64,000 bases of DNA from Flavobacterium ranwuense (GTDB lineage Bacteria; Bacteroidota; Bacteroidia; Flavobacteriales; Flavobacteriaceae): contig NZ_SMLH01000003.1 in the NCBI RefSeq assembly GCF_004349315.1, forward strand, positions 248,001-312,000, given 5' to 3'. Under the pieces are notes generated by a model. It saw only the letters and a list, made by a program, of their open reading frames with translations, was not told the DNA's origin and made no database searches. A program made the position numbers and the translations under genes. Within the stretch, counting starts at the first letter, position 1, and each line of letters starts with the position of its first letter. Positions 1-9,114 of the stretch are shown piece by piece.

Positions 1-60
1 CTGGGCGCAAAGTGTTCCGGTGAATACAAATACAATTAGGAATGCGGTTATTTTTTTCAT
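1..60 (-). CDS. Secreted protein, N-terminal fragment (runs off window)
   Basis: Reading the minus strand from position 60 gives MKKITAFLIVFVFTGTLCAQ, a typical Bacteroidetes signal peptide: basic start, hydrophobic core, and a cleavage region ending CAQ. The Cys could make it a lipoprotein, but the CAQ order fits signal peptidase I better. The rest of the gene lies left of the window, so nothing can be said of its function. Confidence 0.6.
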   Translation of the reverse strand, partial: MKKITAFLIVFVFTGTLCAQ

Positions 61-114
61 GAGTAATTTGATTTATATTTCACTAAAGTAGTATTTGTTG
101 TTTTGTATTTATAA

Positions 115-1167
115 TCAATTCTTACCAAGAATGTTATTTATTACCTTAATTGATTCCTCAGTTGTGCTAGTATTGGTATTTATAGCCACACTATTATTGT
201 TGTAGGGTTCATATTTGTTTTGATTTGAGCGAGAAAATAAACCCACTGTAGGTGTTAATGAAGCACTGGCCAAATGCATAATTCCACTGTCAGCGCCAAT
301 GAAAATTTCAGTATTTGCAATTACAGACCCAATTTCTCGAATGTCTTTACTATAAAAAGTAGGTGCTTTAAATCCTATTTTTGAAATATTTTCAACTGGT
401 AAAACTTCTATAATATTGTAGTCTTCATATTCTATTTTTAATCGGCCATAAAATTCTTCCCACCACGTTTCGGAATAGCATTTGTCATCAGTTGCATAGG
501 TAAAAATAGAAATGGTTTTTTTGTCATCAGGAACTATTTTGTCTACTATTTTTTTGCCTTCAGCAAGTTCAGCAAGGCTTAACTTAAGGTCTAAGGATGG
601 AACTGGATTCTCGTTTTCCTGAAATCCTAATTTGGTTAAAAAACTCCTAAATTCATATACCGGATATTTTGCAATATGATCATAATCTGTATGTTTTAGC
701 TGAATTGTTTCGTCAGCCTCACCAAAAAATTTATATTTTGCATCCGCAAATTGTGCGGATAATCTCCCAGACGAAGAGTTTTTATCAACATTAATAACAA
801 TGTCATAGTGTTGTCTTTTAATTTTTATCCAAACTTGAAAATAAGCGATTAGATGTTTAAAGGGTTTTTTGGGAAGTTCAATGATGTAATCGATATTCGT
901 ATAATTTTTAAATACAATAGGTGTTAAACCACCTTTTACAAACAAATCAATTTTACACTCAGGAAAAGTAGTTATTACATCTTGAACCAGTGGCGTAATT
1001 AATAATAGGTTTCCCAATCTATGATTTGGTCTGGAAATTAAAACCCTTTTGATTTCAATTTTTTGAGTCAAATCTATATCTTGATTTTTTTGAGAACTGC
1101 CGATATTTTTAGTTAGGCTATGCGTTAAAATCCTTCGAAATACATTTACTTTTTTTAAGATACTCAT
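115..1167 (-). CDS. Glycosyltransferase family 9 (heptosyltransferase-like)
   Basis: Likely transfers a sugar to the lipopolysaccharide core or a related surface glycan, acting at the cytoplasmic face of the inner membrane. The protein has the two-Rossmann (GT-B) plan of family 9: an N-terminal strand with RLGNLLLITPLVQDV near residues 50-64 and a C-terminal donor-binding motif GADSGIMHLASA near 291-302, both hallmarks of WaaC/WaaF/RfaF-type enzymes. Length (350 aa) is normal. The N-terminal 38 residues are basic and poorly conserved-looking. It is preceded by a long AT-rich gap and is probably its own transcription unit. Bacteroidetes do not always make heptose, so the sugar is unknown. Confidence 0.85.
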   Translation of the reverse strand: MSILKKVNVFRRILTHSLTKNIGSSQKNQDIDLTQKIEIKRVLISRPNHRLGNLLLITPLVQDVITTFPECKIDLFVKGGLTPIVFKNYTNIDYIIELPKKPFKHLIAYFQVWIKIKRQHYDIVINVDKNSSSGRLSAQFADAKYKFFGEADETIQLKHTDYDHIAKYPVYEFRSFLTKLGFQENENPVPSLDLKLSLAELAEGKKIVDKIVPDDKKTISIFTYATDDKCYSETWWEEFYGRLKIEYEDYNIIEVLPVENISKIGFKAPTFYSKDIREIGSVIANTEIFIGADSGIMHLASASLTPTVGLFSRSNQNKYEPYNNNSVAINTNTSTTEESIKVINNILGKN

Positions 1168-1627
1168 GCTTTTAAAATATTATATAGTATTGAATTTATT
1201 TTTAATTATAAAATTGAAAAGGTCTGTTTTTATTCTTTTTCACAGAATATAGAATAACTAAGATGAACCAAAACGTATCAGCTAACAGGCAAATATACAA
1301 TATAGAAGCTAATAATATTTGTAGCCCTTTATTATATACCTTAATTTTAAAGGTGGCTTAATCTTAAAGTGTTTTTCAAGGCTATATTAAAATCAGAAAG
1401 ATTAAGATCAGGATATGCAAATAAAAATACCTTCTTTCTCGATTATCCAAATTTCAATATTTAAAGACTTCTAGTTTCTTTCAGTTAATTACTTTTGCTC
1501 CTAATTTAAGCTTTACATAATATAGAATTAGTGTAAATTAGGATTTGGAATCATAAAAAAGCACATCAATGCTAAACGGTGATAATATATTTTGCAATCT
1601 TTGAACTCTAAAAAATTAAACAGCATT
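1168..1627. other. Non-coding gap between divergent genes
   Basis: AT-rich DNA between the start of the glycosyltransferase gene (minus) and the CDGSH gene (plus). I see no open reading frame with protein-like composition, no repeat element and no clear TAnnTTTG promoter. A weak match (ATATTTTGC) lies near 1586-1594, about 35 bases before the CDGSH start. Confidence 0.4.
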
Positions 1628-1855
1628 ATGAATAAGACGAAACTAACAATTAATCGCAACGGATCTATAAAAATAGAAGGCGATTTCGAAATAACAGACA
1701 GCGAAGGAAAAGTATACGGATTAGAGGGAAGAACTGCTTTGGGTCTTTGCCGTTGTGGATTATCAGTAAACAAACCTTTTTGTGACGGCTCACACCGCAA
1801 TGGTTTTGAGCATGAATCAGCTGCATTTGATTTGCCACCAATGAAAACGAAGTAA
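1628..1855 (+). CDS. CDGSH iron-sulfur domain protein
   Basis: A small (75 aa) 2Fe-2S protein of the CDGSH/mitoNEET type. The cluster-binding signature C-R-C-G-x-S-x-N-K-P-F-C-D-G-S-H is complete near residues 43-58, giving three Cys and one His ligands. Such proteins are thought to act in redox sensing or Fe-S transfer; the partner here is unknown. An upstream in-frame ATG at 1592 would add 12 residues, but the protein beginning MNKTKLTI at 1628 matches the compact family better. A strong terminator follows directly, so it looks monocistronic. Confidence 0.85.
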   Translation: MNKTKLTINRNGSIKIEGDFEITDSEGKVYGLEGRTALGLCRCGLSVNKPFCDGSHRNGFEHESAAFDLPPMKTK

Positions 1856-1882
1856 TATAATTTTCTGATTCGATTAAACAAG

Positions 1883-1916
1883 AAAAGCTAAATCTTTATG
1901 GATTTAGCTTTTTTTG
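1883..1916 (+). terminator. Rho-independent terminator after CDGSH gene
   Basis: Twelve-base perfect arms AAAAGCTAAATC and GATTTAGCTTTT (1883-1894 and 1901-1912) with a six-base loop, followed by a T-rich run. It lies 27 bases past the CDGSH stop codon. Confidence 0.8.
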
Positions 1917-2013
1917 TTTTTAGATCTTTTTCGTTGTGGATATTGAAAAAAATTTCCGCGCAATTATTCTAGTAATGATTGTAATCAGACTGATCGGAGC
2001 GGGTTTTATTAAT

Positions 2014-2358
2014 TTACGTACTCCAATAGAAGAAATTTAGAAGTTTAAAGAGTGCAATTCCTGTAGCTACTCCAATTAACATCCAAAAAAATCTTTGTGA
2101 TTTGTCTACTTTTACCAGTAACTCTTTTACCAATACTCCATTTTCTTTCAATTCAAGTTTGATTTCTTTTTTGTCGAATTGTTTGTATTTAGATTCCAAT
2201 ATTAAATCTCTTGCATGTAGTTTTATTTCATGCTTAATTCCAGAAAAAGAAAACTTTTTAGAAATTATTTTCCCATTCAATAAAACGCTTTCAATTCCAA
2301 AAGTAGAGTTCCAGAATTCTATTTCATTCGAGTCAATGTTAAATTCAGCGTATTTCAT
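2014..2358 (-). CDS. Unknown protein with one C-terminal membrane segment
   Basis: Not recognised as a known family. The 114-aa product is mostly soluble and mixed charge (residues 1-88, with a predicted beta-rich look: alternating ILLNGKI, KKFSFSGI, KHEIKLHA) and ends with one hydrophobic helix near residues 90-108 followed by a short tail, so it may be tail-anchored with the bulk in the cytoplasm. No signal peptide. The neighbouring minus-strand gene upstream also codes for a small membrane protein; the 140-base gap between them argues against tight coupling. Codon use looks like the rest of the window. Confidence 0.55.
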   Translation of the reverse strand: MKYAEFNIDSNEIEFWNSTFGIESVLLNGKIISKKFSFSGIKHEIKLHARDLILESKYKQFDKKEIKLELKENGVLVKELLVKVDKSQRFFWMLIGVATGIALFKLLNFFYWST

Positions 2359-2500
2359 TTTCTTTTTGAGTTTTTTAAGACGCTAAGCGGGGTTGCTGTT
2401 GAAAGCGGGTTGAGTTCTCTCTGTCAAGATAAATAGAAATTGTTAAAGTAAAACGTTCTAAGTCTACAAATCAGCAATTTTATATTAGCGGCGATTAGGT

Positions 2501-2977
2501 TTACATTACTTTAATGATCAGATAAAGTAAGCACAATAATGATAGAAAAAGAGAGAATAGCGAAAGTGTAGTTTGTTTGTTGATTTTATTGCCATATTCA
2601 TTTCTTTCATCAGTAGTCCAATCTTGCTCACCCGCAGCGAATCTATGTATTTCCATTTGCCTGTAATCAATATAAATCATGAAAACCATATTGATTATCG
2701 GAAAAATAATTGTCCATAGTTTTAGATGAGGCGCATTATTTGGAAATGTACCGAGTACTAAGAATGCACCAATTAATACATTATTGAAATTAAATATTTT
2801 GTCATGGATTCTATCAAAGGTATTTTGTATTTGGTCGAGTGAATTTTCGACTCTTCTATCAGATTTGTCTAAGAATTTATGAGTGTCGGACATCATTTCA
2901 TTGGATTCTTCTCTAACATTAATTTTTGTAAGAGAGTTATTGATTTGTTCAAGTAATTTTATAGCGTCTTTATCCAT
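2501..2977 (-). CDS. Unknown small membrane protein with coiled-coil N-terminus
   Basis: Not recognised. Starting at MDKDAIKLLEQ the product is 158 aa: residues 1-65 are charged and heptad-like, then two close hydrophobic segments near 68-108 separated by a short loop with NNAPHLK, and a last hydrophobic helix at the C-terminus (about 138-157). The open frame extends upstream to 3031, but the extra 18 residues (including a Cys-rich hydrophobic piece) look non-native, so the internal Met was chosen. Function cannot be inferred from context; it may be a chemosensory-like or stress membrane protein. Confidence 0.5.
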   Translation of the reverse strand: MDKDAIKLLEQINNSLTKINVREESNEMMSDTHKFLDKSDRRVENSLDQIQNTFDRIHDKIFNFNNVLIGAFLVLGTFPNNAPHLKLWTIIFPIINMVFMIYIDYRQMEIHRFAAGEQDWTTDERNEYGNKINKQTTLSLFSLFLSLLCLLYLIIKVM

Positions 2978-3151
2978 GATAGTGTTTAGTATTACACACA
3001 AATTGTATAAACCCGAAACAAACTTTCGCAAAGCACGCCTAATCTAGTTGTATAAGCGAAGGTTTTTCTCGTTTTATATTCCTTCAAATATATTAAAATT
3101 TTCTTACAATTTTTAATGAAATAAATTTATGTCATTGGTATTACGGTTTGC

Positions 3152-3222
3152 GCGAGGGATGGAAGCGACATCCTTTATTTTCTTTCTTTAAGGAAATAAA
3201 GATACAGCGTACGGCCCGACCC
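3152..3222 (+). repeat. Dispersed stem-loop repeat, variant copy (R1)
   Basis: Contains GGATGGAAGCG-ACATCC, an 8-base stem CTTTATTT / AAATAAAG (3173-3180, 3194-3201), then GATACAGC and GCCCGACC. The left half matches the element at 45878-45961, but the outer ends differ (GCGAGGGAT on the left, GCCCGACCC on the right) so this is a second subtype. It sits between two divergent genes. Confidence 0.6.
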
Positions 3223-3388
3223 GAAGTGGCGAGGAGGTACGAAGAAGCAATCTGCGAGGTCATGCACAAACTTACAATCTAGTTTCTTATCTCACTATTT
3301 ACTTTTCACTTCTCACTTTTTTCATCCATTTTATGAAATTTCCAAAAAAAGTATATCTTTAGCCAACTAAAAACCAAAAACCCAATAT

Positions 3389-4795
3389 ATGGAAGACCAA
3401 AAACCAGAAGATTTTAAAAGAGAATTAGGATTACTCGACGGAACCATGCTTGTGGTGGGTTCTATGATAGGTTCCGGGATATTTATTGTGAGCTCTGATA
3501 TGGTACGACAACTGGGTTCTGCCGGCTGGTTGATTGCCATGTGGGTGCTTACGGGAACAATTACGGTGATTGCCGCCGTGAGTTATGGCGAGTTGAGCGC
3601 GATGTTTCCTAAAGCGGGTGGTCAATATGTGTATATCAAGGAAGCTTACGGGAAACTGGTGGGTTTCTTGTACGGTTGGAGTTTCTTTGCCGTGATTCAA
3701 ACCGGTACCATTGCTGCCGTGGGTGTGGCTTTTGCTAAATTTGCTGCTTATTTGTACGCGCCTTTAAGCGATAAAAATATTTTGTATGAGATTGGCGATT
3801 TCCAACTTAATGCTGCCCAGATTGTTTCTATTTTTACCATTATTTTGTTGAGTTACATCAACAGTCGCGGAGTAAAAAACTCTAAGATTTTACAAACGGT
3901 TCTTACCGTAATCAAAATTCTGTCGTTGGCAGGTTTGATTATTTTTGGTTTTATGGCTGCCAAAGCAGAGGTTTGGGACGCTAACTGGACCAATGCCTGG
4001 ACGTCACAATCACTGAATGTGGAAACTGGTTCTTGGTTACCCATCAGTGGAACGGCTTTGATATCTGGAATTTCGGCTGCCTTAGTGGGTTCAATGTTCT
4101 CCAGTGTGGCTTGGGAAGGAGTAACTTTTATAGCTGGTGAAATTAAAAATCCAAAACGCAATGTGGGATTGAGTTTGTTCTTAGGAACCTTGATTGTGAG
4201 TGTGATTTATATTTTGGCTAATATTATGTACTTGGCCGTGGTGCCTTTGTATGATATAGCAACGGCAGAATCAGATCGTGTGGCTGTAGTGGCCTCGCAA
4301 AGTATTTTTGGATCGGTGGGAACATTGATTATTGCTGTGATGATTATGATTTCGACTTTTGCCTGTAACAACGGATTGATTATGGCGGGTGCCAGAGTCT
4401 ATTATACGATGGCGCAAGATGGTGTTTTCTTCAAGAAAGCAGCTGAATTGAATAAAGCCAGTGTTCCTGCTTGGTCTATCTGGGCGCAGTGTATCTGGGC
4501 TTCGGCGTTGTGTTTGACAGGGAAATATGGTGATTTATTGGATTTTGTAGTCATCATCGTCTTGATATTTTATATCTTGACTATCTTAGGAATATTTATT
4601 CTTCGCAGGAAAATGCCAAATGCCGAAAGACCGTATAAAGCTTTTGGATATCCATTTTTGCCGGGGCTTTACCTTATTATCGCCAGTGCGATTTGTATTG
4701 CTTTACTGTATACGAAAACAAGTACAAGTGGTTGGGGTGTTTTGATTATGCTTATTGGTATACCAGTGTATTATTTGACTAAAACAAAGGAGTAG
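3389..4795 (+). CDS. APC-family amino acid permease
   Basis: A 468-aa inner-membrane transporter of the amino acid-polyamine-organocation superfamily. The first helix carries the substrate-contact motif GSMIGSGIFIV (residues 18-28), followed by the TM2/3 region with PKAGGQYVYIKEAYGK typical of the LAT/SteT branch, and about twelve hydrophobic segments in all. The C-terminal part (RRKMPNAERPYKAFGYPFLP) is the conserved loop before TM11-12. Substrate is unknown; serine/threonine or other neutral amino acids are likely by family. It stands alone and ends in a bidirectional terminator. Confidence 0.88.
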   Translation: MEDQKPEDFKRELGLLDGTMLVVGSMIGSGIFIVSSDMVRQLGSAGWLIAMWVLTGTITVIAAVSYGELSAMFPKAGGQYVYIKEAYGKLVGFLYGWSFFAVIQTGTIAAVGVAFAKFAAYLYAPLSDKNILYEIGDFQLNAAQIVSIFTIILLSYINSRGVKNSKILQTVLTVIKILSLAGLIIFGFMAAKAEVWDANWTNAWTSQSLNVETGSWLPISGTALISGISAALVGSMFSSVAWEGVTFIAGEIKNPKRNVGLSLFLGTLIVSVIYILANIMYLAVVPLYDIATAESDRVAVVASQSIFGSVGTLIIAVMIMISTFACNNGLIMAGARVYYTMAQDGVFFKKAAELNKASVPAWSIWAQCIWASALCLTGKYGDLLDFVVIIVLIFYILTILGIFILRRKMPNAERPYKAFGYPFLPGLYLIIASAICIALLYTKTSTSGWGVLIMLIGIPVYYLTKTKE

Positions 4796-4946
4796 TTTTT
4801 TTAAGTTATGAATTGTGAGTTATGAATTATGAATTTGCGATGTATTACTTTCATGACTTTTAAAAAATCCGTGGAAATCGGATTGATCTGAGTCGTCTGC
4901 GTGCCAATTCGGTATAAAGACTCTTATAAAACTTAAATAAATAAAA

Positions 4947-4985
4947 AAAATCCGTCTCGTTTTCATAACGCGACGGATTTTCTAT
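4947..4985. terminator. Bidirectional terminator
   Basis: Arms AAAATCCGTC and GACGGATTTT (4947-4956, 4972-4981), extended by CGTT/AACG across one mismatch. It has A runs on the left and T runs on the right, so it can stop both the permease gene (plus) and the GAPDH gene (minus). Confidence 0.75.
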
Positions 4986-5080
4986 TTAATTCAGGTTGGG
5001 TTGCTGCTTTCTTCAATCTAAAACTAAAAACTAAAAAACTAAAAATTACAATCCGCAACCAACAACCTGTAATCTAAAGG

Positions 5081-6529
5081 CTAGTAATATGTAAAACGTC
5101 TTACTTTGGCAATGTATTTTGCTAATCGGATTACTTGGTGGCTGTATCCGTATTCGTTATCGTACCAAATATATAACACGATATTTTTTCCGTCGGCAGA
5201 AACGATTGTGGCGTTACTGTCATAAATTGCAGGAGCTGATGTTCCCACGATATCCGAAGAAACCAATTCGTTATTCAAAGAATATTTAATTTGCTCAACT
5301 AATTCGCCTTCCAATGCATATTTTTTCATGATGGCATTGATTTCTAAAAGCGATGTTTCTCTGGACACTTCAAGATTCAAGACTACCAATGAACCATTAG
5401 GAACTGGTACCCGAATCGCATTTGAGGTTAATTTTCCGGCAAGGCTCGGCAATGCTTTTGCAACTGCACTTCCGGCACCAGTTTCGGTAATCACCATATT
5501 CAAAGCAGCGGCTCTTCCACGACGGTATTTTTTGTGCATATTATCCACAAGATTCTGGTCGTTCGTATACGCATGGATCGTTTCTAAATGTCCTTTGACA
5601 ACTCCTAATGTGTCTTCAACAGCTTTCAATATTGGCGTAATGGCATTCGTAGTACACGACGCAGCCGAAAAAATATTGATTTCGTCAGGATTGTATTCGT
5701 TTTGGTTTACGCCATGAACAATATTAGGAACTCCTTTTCCCGGAGCGGTAAGCAATACTTTATCCGCACCTTTGGAAACTAAATGTCGGCTTAACGCTTC
5801 GTGTGTCGTAAAAGCACCTGTGTTGTCAATTACCAATGCATTGTCGATTCCAAAAAGCGTGTAATCAATTTCTTCAGGTCCGTTGGCGGTAATGACGTGA
5901 ACGGTAGTTCCGTTGATAATCAAAGCATTATTTTCAGGGTCAGCAGTTACCGAGCCTTGAAAATCGCCGTGAATAGAATCGTATCGTAATAATGAAGCTC
6001 TTTTTTCAAGTGAAGTGGCGTCATTTTTATCGCGTGTCACGATAGCGCGCAATCGCAATTGACTTCCTTTTCCGGTTTTTGACATTAATTCTCTGGCCAA
6101 TAAGCGGCCAATTCGACCAAAACCATATAGTACAACATCTTTCGGTTGAATTTCCTCAGAGTCTTTTGCGTATTTTAATTTATCAATTACAAAATATTTG
6201 GCATCAGGATATTTTTCATCTTCCAAACGATATTCGTAAGTCAGTTTACCGATGTCGAGTTTAGAAGGTGGTAAATCCAATTCTAAAATAGCTCTGGCTA
6301 TTTCTACAGAATCGAATACCGAAATAGGTTTGCTCACAAATTCTCCCGCATATTCATGTAGGTTGATGATGTCGCTTACATTTCTATCAATTAATTGATT
6401 TCTAAATAAGACCATTTCTATAGATTTATCATACCATAGATCGCTGATAATTTTAATCAATTCTACTCCTGCACGTCGCCTGTCGGCTTGAAAAGTAACT
6501 TCCTTTTCGTATAAAGTTGTGGTTGCCAT
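5081..6529 (-). CDS. gap: Glyceraldehyde-3-phosphate dehydrogenase, long form
   Basis: Glycolytic/gluconeogenic enzyme oxidising glyceraldehyde 3-phosphate with NAD(P) and phosphate. The catalytic part starts near residue 130: the nucleotide-binding GFGRIGR is at 136-142 and the active-site Cys is C292 in SCTTNAITP; a later VPVPNGS segment is also conserved. At 482 aa it is about 145 residues longer than the usual enzyme, because of an extra N-terminal region (1-130) rich in charged helices and with no signal peptide. This extended form is known in some bacteria; the role of the extra domain is not clear. A TAnnTTTG promoter lies at 6579-6586. Confidence 0.92.
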   Translation of the reverse strand: MATTTLYEKEVTFQADRRRAGVELIKIISDLWYDKSIEMVLFRNQLIDRNVSDIINLHEYAGEFVSKPISVFDSVEIARAILELDLPPSKLDIGKLTYEYRLEDEKYPDAKYFVIDKLKYAKDSEEIQPKDVVLYGFGRIGRLLARELMSKTGKGSQLRLRAIVTRDKNDATSLEKRASLLRYDSIHGDFQGSVTADPENNALIINGTTVHVITANGPEEIDYTLFGIDNALVIDNTGAFTTHEALSRHLVSKGADKVLLTAPGKGVPNIVHGVNQNEYNPDEINIFSAASCTTNAITPILKAVEDTLGVVKGHLETIHAYTNDQNLVDNMHKKYRRGRAAALNMVITETGAGSAVAKALPSLAGKLTSNAIRVPVPNGSLVVLNLEVSRETSLLEINAIMKKYALEGELVEQIKYSLNNELVSSDIVGTSAPAIYDSNATIVSADGKNIVLYIWYDNEYGYSHQVIRLAKYIAKVRRFTYY

Positions 6530-6578
6530 GTTGAAAATTTAATGAAAATAAGTGATTGTATTTTTTACAAATTTTGCG

Positions 6579-6586
6579 CAAAAGTA
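6579..6586 (-). promoter_or_regulatory. Promoter -7 element for GAPDH gene
   Basis: CAAAAGTA on the plus strand, i.e. TACTTTTG read toward the gene, matches the Bacteroidetes -7 consensus TAnnTTTG. It would start transcription about 46 bases before the ATG. No clear -33 TTTG is seen. Confidence 0.5.
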
Positions 6587-6637
6587 CCTATTTCAATCGA
6601 TTTCGTAACACATTTCATGAATTATTTATAAAATAAA

Positions 6638-6675
6638 AAAGCCACCTTGTTTTTTCAAGATGGCTTTGGTTTTTT
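6638..6675 (-). terminator. Terminator after HtrA-type protease gene
   Basis: Arms AAAGCCACCTTG and CAAGATGGCTTT (6638-6649, 6656-6667) with one mismatch; T-runs flank it on both strands. It lies just past the protease stop codon in the minus direction. Confidence 0.7.
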
Positions 6676-6690
6676 TTTTAACAGGATGCG

Positions 6691-8091
6691 TTAGAGAATC
6701 ACGCGCATTACTTCTCCGTTTTTATTAATCATTTCGATGCGTACCGTTTGGTTTTCCTCTTTTTTACTTAAAAGTTTAGAAACCGTTTCCACATCCGTAG
6801 CTTTTACATTGTCAATACTCAAGATAATATTTCCTATTAACTCCTCTTCGTACTGTTTCAGGTTTTCGCTGGTAATTGATTTAATTCGTACACCGTAATC
6901 AATTTTAAATTTCTTCTTGTCAGCTGCCTCAATGTTTTCTAATTCGATGCCTTTAAATTCAGCATTGAAAAATTCATTTTTACTTAAGATTACAGGAACC
7001 GCTCTGGTTTTCCCATCTCTGATATAGGTAACCTGTACTTTGTCATTAGGTCTTTTCGTATTGATGTACTTGGAAAGATCAGCAAAAGTGGCCACATTTT
7101 GCTCATCTAATTTGATGATGACATCGCCTTTTCCAAGTCCTGATTTTTCGGCACCGGAATTTTTGGTTACTTTATTAATGTAGAATCCTTGCGTTTGCGT
7201 TATTCCTAATTCCTTGGAAGTAATACTGTTCAATTCGCCTCCTTCAACCCCAAGAATTCCACGTTGTACATTCCCAAACTCCATAAGATCTTCAATGATT
7301 TTTCGGGTAATATTCGAAGGAACCGCAAAGGAATAGCCTACGTAAGAACCCGTCATGGATGAAATCATCGTGTTGATTCCTATCAGTTCACCACGCGTAT
7401 TGACTAAAGCACCACCACTGTTTCCAGGGTTTACCGCAGCATCTGTTTGTATGAAAGACTGGATTCCGCTGGAGTCTAAATCTCTGGCTTTCGCCGAAAC
7501 AATTCCGGCGGTTACCGTAGAAGTTAAATTGTACGGATTTCCAACTGCCAAAACCCATTCGCCAATTTTCACCGAATCAGAATTGGCAAAAACAGTATAA
7601 GGTAATTTCTCCTCCGTGTCAATTTTCAATAAGGCAATATCCATTTTAGAATCAGTTCCAATGAGTTTTGCCACATATGATTTTTTGTTATTTAAGGTAA
7701 TTTCAATTTCTGATGCGCCTTTAATCACGTGATTATTGGTCACAATATAACCGTCTTCAGAAATGATTACTCCAGAACCCGTTCCTACTTGTTCCTGGGA
7801 TTGTCCTCCTTTATAACCATAAAAATATTCTAAAATGGGATTCGTAATAGTTCTGCGGGAAACGTTTTTTACGTGCACAACTGTATGGACAGTTTTTTCT
7901 GCAGCTTCAGTAAAATCAAGTACATCCGATGACAATCCTACTTTCTTTCCGTAAGAATAGGGTGCAGTTGTGACTCCTGAATTTTTATCATTAGAAAAAT
8001 ATCCATTGGTGTCAAATAATAATTTGTATGAACCTAGTGTTACTACTCCGCTCAACAGGGAAACCAAAAAAAGTGTTGAAAATTTTTTCAT
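6691..8091 (-). CDS. HtrA/DegP-family periplasmic serine protease
   Basis: Envelope protein quality-control protease. Residues 1-25 form a signal anchor or signal peptide. The trypsin-like domain has the full triad: H121 in TNNHVI, D151 in MDIALLKI, and S225 in NPGNSGGAL. Two PDZ domains follow, the first near residues 275-370 (GILGVEGGEL..., SGLGKGDVIIKLD) and a second, less obvious one to the end (IILSIDNVKATDVETV). Length (466 aa) fits DegP/DegQ. No regulator sits beside it. Whether it is DegP, DegQ or DegS-like cannot be told, but two PDZ domains argue against DegS. Confidence 0.92.
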   Translation of the reverse strand: MKKFSTLFLVSLLSGVVTLGSYKLLFDTNGYFSNDKNSGVTTAPYSYGKKVGLSSDVLDFTEAAEKTVHTVVHVKNVSRRTITNPILEYFYGYKGGQSQEQVGTGSGVIISEDGYIVTNNHVIKGASEIEITLNNKKSYVAKLIGTDSKMDIALLKIDTEEKLPYTVFANSDSVKIGEWVLAVGNPYNLTSTVTAGIVSAKARDLDSSGIQSFIQTDAAVNPGNSGGALVNTRGELIGINTMISSMTGSYVGYSFAVPSNITRKIIEDLMEFGNVQRGILGVEGGELNSITSKELGITQTQGFYINKVTKNSGAEKSGLGKGDVIIKLDEQNVATFADLSKYINTKRPNDKVQVTYIRDGKTRAVPVILSKNEFFNAEFKGIELENIEAADKKKFKIDYGVRIKSITSENLKQYEEELIGNIILSIDNVKATDVETVSKLLSKKEENQTVRIEMINKNGEVMRVIL

Positions 8092-8200
8092 AATTAAATT
8101 CGTTTATTAAGATATTTACTCGTAAAAATAAAACTAATTTAGCTTCGTAAAATACAGTTTAACGCTCTTTAACAATGATTAACATTTCATTAATAGTTCG

Positions 8201-8208
8201 TACTTTTG
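8201..8208 (+). promoter_or_regulatory. Promoter -7 element for dapF
   Basis: TACTTTTG fits TAnnTTTG exactly and lies 20 bases before the dapF ATG, giving a leader of roughly 17 bases. Confidence 0.5.
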
Positions 8209-8228
8209 TATAACTCAATTCAATTAAA

Positions 8229-9011
8229 ATGCAACTAGAATTTTATAAATACCAAGGAACAGGAAATGATTTTGTCATAATTGATAATCGTTTGGATTTT
8301 TTTCCAAAGGAGAATACACAACTCATTGCGCATTTATGCGACAGACGTTTTGGAATAGGAGGCGACGGTCTTATTTTACTGGAAAATGACACGACTACAG
8401 ATTTTAAAATGGTCTACTACAACTCTGATGGAAACCAAAGTTCCATGTGTGGCAACGGTGGAAGATGTTTAGTGGCTTTCGCCAAAAAGCTGAACGTAAT
8501 CAAAAACAGTACTACTTTTATTGCGACAGATGGTTTGCATCACGCGACAATTGAGGAAGACGGATTGGTTGCGCTACAAATGATAGATGTTGCTGAGGTA
8601 AAAGTAAGTTCAGATCATGTGTTTCTAAATACGGGTTCGCCGCATCATGTGCAACTGGTAGATGATTTAGAAAATTACAATATAAAGGAAAACGGAGCAG
8701 CTATTCGATACGGAGATTTGTATGGAAAAGTAGGAAGCAACATCAATTTTGTAAAACAAATTAACGATACCACTTTTTCGTTAAGAACGTATGAAAGAGG
8801 GGTGGAAGACGAAACACTTTCTTGCGGAACAGGCGCGACAGCAGTTGCAATTGCGATGAACGTTTTAGGAAAAACAGATTCTTCTTCTATTGATTTGAAT
8901 GTAGAAGGCGGAAAATTAGTCGTTTCTTTTGATAAAAATGAAGGGCAGTTTACCCATGTTTTTCTCAAAGGACCAGCGGAATTTGTATTTAAAGGAACGA
9001 TTGAGATTTAA
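8229..9011 (+). CDS. dapF: Diaminopimelate epimerase
   Basis: Converts LL- to meso-diaminopimelate, the precursor of lysine and of the peptidoglycan cross-link; cytoplasmic. The two catalytic cysteines are present: C74 in MCGNGGRC and C199 in SCGTGATAVA, as is the N-terminal GTGNDFVIID. Length (260 aa) is normal. It is the first of a plus-strand run that includes mltG and a lysozyme-fold protein, so cell-wall metabolism is a common theme, although the spacing (about 100 bases to the next gene) makes a single operon uncertain. Confidence 0.95.
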   Translation: MQLEFYKYQGTGNDFVIIDNRLDFFPKENTQLIAHLCDRRFGIGGDGLILLENDTTTDFKMVYYNSDGNQSSMCGNGGRCLVAFAKKLNVIKNSTTFIATDGLHHATIEEDGLVALQMIDVAEVKVSSDHVFLNTGSPHHVQLVDDLENYNIKENGAAIRYGDLYGKVGSNINFVKQINDTTFSLRTYERGVEDETLSCGTGATAVAIAMNVLGKTDSSSIDLNVEGGKLVVSFDKNEGQFTHVFLKGPAEFVFKGTIEI

Positions 9012-9114
9012 AAAATAATCACTCTGAAACTTGAGGAGTCGATTTGACAACTCAAGCCTTTAACCCCTAACCCCTAACCCCTAACCTATAACTTCTAACC
9101 CCCTAACTTCCAAA

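Noticed and set aside
1528..1881. 117-aa open frame on the minus strand opposite the CDGSH gene
   Set aside because: It is antisense to a clear CDGSH coding frame with a complete motif; its composition is not protein-like.
9055..9110. Tract of CCCTAA-type words before the acetyltransferase gene, telomere-like
   Set aside because: It is short, imperfect (CCCCTAA, CCTAA mixed) and intergenic; this type of filler recurs in flavobacterial gaps and there is no reason to see a linear chromosome end.
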